Part shown: piece after piece, positions 36,766-39,427 of the stretch
How positions within the stretch are numbered: position 1 is the first letter of the stretch
How the letters are laid out: the number at the start of each line of letters is the position of its first letter
Assembly (NCBI GenBank): GCA_025201765.1
Contig: MU623561.1
Coordinates: forward strand, 1 to 39,427
Source of the DNA: Daldinia sp. FL1419
Taxonomy: Eukaryota > Ascomycota > Sordariomycetes > Xylariales > Hypoxylaceae
DNA: 39,427 nt
Direction: 5' to 3'
Notes under the pieces: model-generated
The model's input: only the letters and a program-made list of their open reading frames with translations
The model's database searches: none
Told to the model about the DNA's origin: nothing
Program-made: the position numbers and the translations under genes

Positions 36766-36886
36766 TGTTTCTGACTGGAGGTGGTTGTACGGCAGCGGAA
36801 AACGTCCAAAAGTACAGGGGATTTCTTTGGGAGCTGATTGGTCAATTAGGATTGTGGCGCAACTAATGAAATAAGAAAGACATAGA
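36766..36886 (-). promoter_or_regulatory. Helitron 5' end with CCAAT-type promoter
   Basis: The last 120 bp of the Helitron are strikingly G+C-rich for the window. Read on the minus strand they begin TCTATGTCTTTCTTATTTC. They then carry TTGCGCCACAATCC, a classical CCAAT box (GACCAATCAGC), and CGTTTTCCGCTGCCGTACAACC. The start TC after host A fits a Helitron 5' end. The CCAAT box suggests the RepHel promoter. Position and composition are seen; function is inferred. Confidence 0.6.
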
Positions 36887-37658
36887 TTTGATTAAATAAA
36901 TACATTATTATTATAAATTATACATTTTTATTATTTTTTAATTTTAAAGTTATATTATAAATATTATTATTCTTTTATTCTAAATTTTGATTTTTAAATC
37001 CCTTATAATTTATTAAAAGAGTTGTATAATTCTTTTTAAATATCCTATATTTAGCCTTTTAATTTTCTTTAATTTTTTTACAATTGGCTTTTAGGTGTTT
37101 AGTAAATTAGCAACCTTCTTTTTTGTATATCTAATATTTATATTTCTAAATTTTTTTAAGTTATTTAAAGGTATATTTTCCACTTTTATTATTTTTATGG
37201 TATTTTTTATTAATATAATTATTATAAAATTTTTTATTATTATTTTTATTAATATTATTATTTTAGAATTATTATGATATTTTTATTATTTTATGATTTT
37301 GGAGAAATGTTTAGAATTTATTAATTAAGGTTATAATTATTTTTAATAATTTAAAAAATATATTTTAAAATTATAATATATTTTAATATATTTTATAAAT
37401 TATTATAATAAGTTATGATTTTTTTTTATAATTAAAGTTAAATATCTTTTAATTTAATTATAATTTATTAAATAAAATTTATAATATTTTTATATTTATT
37501 TTAATATTAAAGAAAATGGTATTTATTTAGTTTTGGTGGTATTGGTTCTTATTTTTTATAATATTAAAATAATATTATAAGGTAAAATATATATTAATAA
37601 AATATTAATATTGGAAAATGTTATATAAGAAGTAAAGGAATGTTTTTTTTATTAATAT
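36887..37658 (-). pseudogene. Gag of Copia-like element F, with zinc knuckle
   Basis: On the minus strand at 37080-37140 the frame reads Tyr-stop-Ile-Tyr-KKEGC-stop-FTKHLKANCKK. This fits the zinc knuckle of fungal Copia Gag (CxxCxKxGCxSxxH) after two Cys-to-Tyr changes by G-to-A. Gag packs the element RNA in the particle. Codons continue through YRIFKKNYTTLLINYKG to the Helitron boundary, and, across it, on to the protease at 27436. Upstream, to 37658, the sequence is too AT-rich to read. Plus-strand open frames here are shadows. Confidence 0.65.
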
Positions 37659-38224
37659 TAATAAGAATATAGTATGGAATTATAATAAATATATATTTAT
37701 TGTAAAATATGTTTTTAAAAAGAATTTGAATTTATTTTTAAAAATATTATATGGTTTTTTAATGTAATTGTTATTGATATTTTAAGTTTTTTTGAAATAT
37801 TTTACGATAGTGGATGGGTATATTTTGTTAGGAATATATTTTGGGGGAATTATAAAGTAAGTTAATGTTTATTAATTATTAATAGGTATAAAAATTTGAT
37901 TTTAAAGGATTTTTCTTTATGTAAATAATGGTGTTATTGGGAAGGAAGAATTGTAATTTTTTGTTAATTAATTTCCTTTATTTGTTTTAATATTTGGGAA
38001 TAATATTATAATTATATATAAATTATTTAATAATAGTTTAGGAAATTCAAAATTATTTTTTAAGGTTAAAGGAAGGGGTTGGATTGGTATAAGGTTTATA
38101 TTATATCCAAAATTATAATTTAAATTATATTCTTATTATTTTTATTATATGGGATATGTAAGATAAGTTAAAAAGGGTAAAAAGGGTAATAATTGGGTAA
38201 ATATTAAGGATATTTATTAAAAAA

Positions 38225-38889
38225 GAGCAACATTAGTTGGGCAGTAGGGGGCGTGATATTTGGGTAATAGCCATATAATTTATAAGGTGTACCACAGGTA
38301 CGTACCTTTATATATAATTTTAGTAGTAATCTTTTATATTAAAAGTGAACTTTTTCAATTTAATATGCAGTAGGAATACGTAATAGGAACTATTTTAAAG
38401 GATTTTAATAGACCTTTATAAGGTTTATATATATTTGTTTGAATATTTATATATAGGCCCCTAAGAGCTGCTTTCCTGCCTGATCAGTTTAAGTCATAGA
38501 TAGTTCTTTAGAGATCGTTTCTATATAACTTTATATAAATAATATATATTCTTTTAAATTTATAATTTCATTGTACGCATTATTATTATAAAATAATTAT
38601 ATATAATAATTCATTTATCTGATTATTTTAATATTTTTATTAAGATATAATTACCTTGTATCTTCAAACTTATACAATTTCTGGTTACTATAGATTAATT
38701 AAAATGTAGGGCATATCCTGCAAGAGCTATCAAAACTCCTATTCATCTTCTTCAAAAAATTAAAATCCTAAAGAGGTATAAAAAAATACCAGGAAGTATG
38801 TACTGAAAAATACGTACCCCTTGGGGACCCCACTTTTTTGTGGCTACTACCTGAATATCATGCCCCCTACTGCCCGACTAGTGTTGCTC
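38225..38889. mobile_element. hAT-type MITE carrying a nested LTR
   Basis: The terminal inverted repeats are 49 bp long, starting GAGCAACAYTAGTYGGGCAG, with six differences, all transitions. An 8-bp duplication, TTAAAAAA, stands at 38217-38224 and 38890-38897. Copy 1 of the host repeat has the empty site (CTAAAGAA near 549-556) at the same point. An 8-bp duplication with inverted ends fits the hAT superfamily. Without the nested LTR the element is about 265 bp and non-coding, so it needs a transposase from elsewhere. It keeps far more G+C than its host sequence. Confidence 0.88.
38346..38745 (-). mobile_element. LTR of the E family nested in the MITE
   Basis: 400 bp, reversed, from TGAACTTTTTC to AACTCCTATTCA. 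It follows the E2-type LTR (TATGCAGTAGGAATACGTAATAGG, TAGACCTTTATAAGG, GGGCATATCCTGCAAGAGCT). It is flanked by the two halves of the MITE. I see no clean target duplication, so the ends may have shifted. As no internal sequence is present it is a solo LTR. Confidence 0.75.
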
Positions 38890-39427
38890 TTAAAAAAGGG
38901 GTTTAAAAAAATATTAAATATTATTTAATTTTTTTATTAAAATTATTTTAATTAATTAGGAGGTTTTTAAATTCTTTGGAGGTTATAATAAAATTTTATA
39001 AGATAAGGATAAGATAATAATTAATATGATAAGATTATAATTGAAGGGGGAGGGAATTGTGAAATAGGTTTTATTTAGGTTGTTAATAAAGTATTAGGAA
39101 TAGAAAAGGGGTTAGGTAATAATGATTATAGGGTAAAAAATATATATTATATAGGGTAAAGATAATTAAAAAAATGATATTTAATTATTTTATTTATATA
39201 ATTTAATAAATAAATATTTATAAATTATAAATTACTAATTATTATTGTTATATAAGTATTATTATTTAAATAATTAATTTTATATTAAAATATACTAATC
39301 CTTTTTTAATATTAATTATTAATATTTTTTATATTAATATATTAGGCCATTTAAATTTTACAATCTTTAATTTATTTAAATTTTATTATAATAATTTACT
39401 TATAAATATAAAATTATTAAATATTTT

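Larger units (their letters stand above)
27514..36886 (-). mobile_element. Degenerate autonomous Helitron (9.4 kb)
   Basis: A rolling-circle transposon on the minus strand. The 3' end reads hairpin, nine bases, CTAA, then host T (27513). The proposed 5' end reads host A, then TCTATG (36886). Inside are a Rep-helicase pseudogene, a convergent cargo gene remnant near the 3' end, and a tandem array near the 5' end. Helitrons insert between A and T without target duplication, and the flanks agree. Removing 27514-36886 restores one frame from zinc knuckle to protease of F (108 codons), which supports both ends to the base or nearly so. RIP has inactivated it. The 3' end is surer than the 5' end. 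Confidence 0.85.
37659..39427. repeat. Window-end direct repeat, copy 2 (RIP-mutated)
   Basis: Partner of 1-1087, same orientation, interrupted by the MITE at 38225-38889. G is kept and C lost on the plus strand, the reverse of copy 1. It adjoins the Gag remnant of F on its upstream side. Combining both copies gives a minus-strand open frame (around 37880-38030, with FPNIEANGRELINKKLQFF). It is therefore probably upstream Gag or leader sequence of F rather than a separate repeat. It runs out of the window at 39427. Confidence 0.9.

Noticed and set aside
37095..37277. 60-codon plus-strand Phe/Ile-rich open frame
   Set aside because: It is the antisense shadow of the Gag zinc-knuckle region of F.
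1..39427. Mitochondrial or plastid origin, suggested by extreme AT content and a GC-rich hairpin
   Set aside because: No organelle genes, tRNAs or rRNAs are visible. LTR elements, a Helitron and RIP-type strand-paired transitions point to nuclear DNA.
1..39427. The two window-end repeats as the LTRs of one giant element
   Set aside because: Their combined sequence suggests coding on the minus strand next to Gag, and the RNase H-like end of F lies near 19.6 kb, not near 1 kb. It remains possible but is not supported.

Overview
The window looks like an AT-rich, gene-free compartment of a fungal nuclear genome, most likely a filamentous ascomycete. Base composition is extreme (roughly four fifths or more A+T by eye). 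Every protein-like stretch I can recognise belongs to a transposable element. Repeat copies differ almost only by C/T and G/A transitions, with one copy losing G and its partner losing C. That is the signature of repeat-induced point mutation (RIP). I find no intact gene, tRNA, rRNA or host gene. The organism is inferred from these features, not identified.

Layout. 1-1087 and 37659-39427 are two direct copies of one repeat. 1.9-3.5 kb holds a half foldback element, an AT-rich repeat patch and LTR fragments. 3471-10678 is a minus-oriented LTR element (E1). Its left LTR is split by about 2.3 kb that includes an LTR-derived satellite array, and its internal part is split by a second, complete LTR element (E2, 6419-9169, two 436-bp LTRs, ATAA target duplication). 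10.7-17.9 kb is nearly featureless apart from a second copy of an AT repeat (D), a 62-bp hairpin minisatellite and a few coding ghosts. A lone LTR (17876-18271) and a 171-bp palindromic foldback element (18300-18470) follow. A third LTR element (E3, 19844-25634, two 394-bp LTRs, ATAT target duplication) lies inside the remains of a minus-strand Copia-like retrotransposon, here called F.

The most informative object is a degenerate Helitron at 27514-36886 on the minus strand. It has a 5' TC end, a 3' hairpin followed by CTAA, and an A^T target. Its Rep-helicase pseudogene keeps one reading frame over about 1,880 codons despite many RIP stops. The HUH histidines have become tyrosines. It also carries a convergent, unrecognised plus-strand gene remnant and a tandem array behind its 5' end. 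The Helitron sits between the Gag zinc knuckle and the aspartic protease of F. Joining the two flanks puts zinc knuckle and protease in one frame 108 codons apart, which independently supports the Helitron ends.

At the right end, a hAT-type MITE (38225-38889, 49-bp inverted repeats, 8-bp duplication) is inserted into the terminal repeat, and itself contains an LTR copy. The window is therefore a nested transposon graveyard. Relative order can be read in part: F first, then the Helitron and E3 into F; E1 before E2; the MITE into an F-linked repeat, and an LTR into the MITE.
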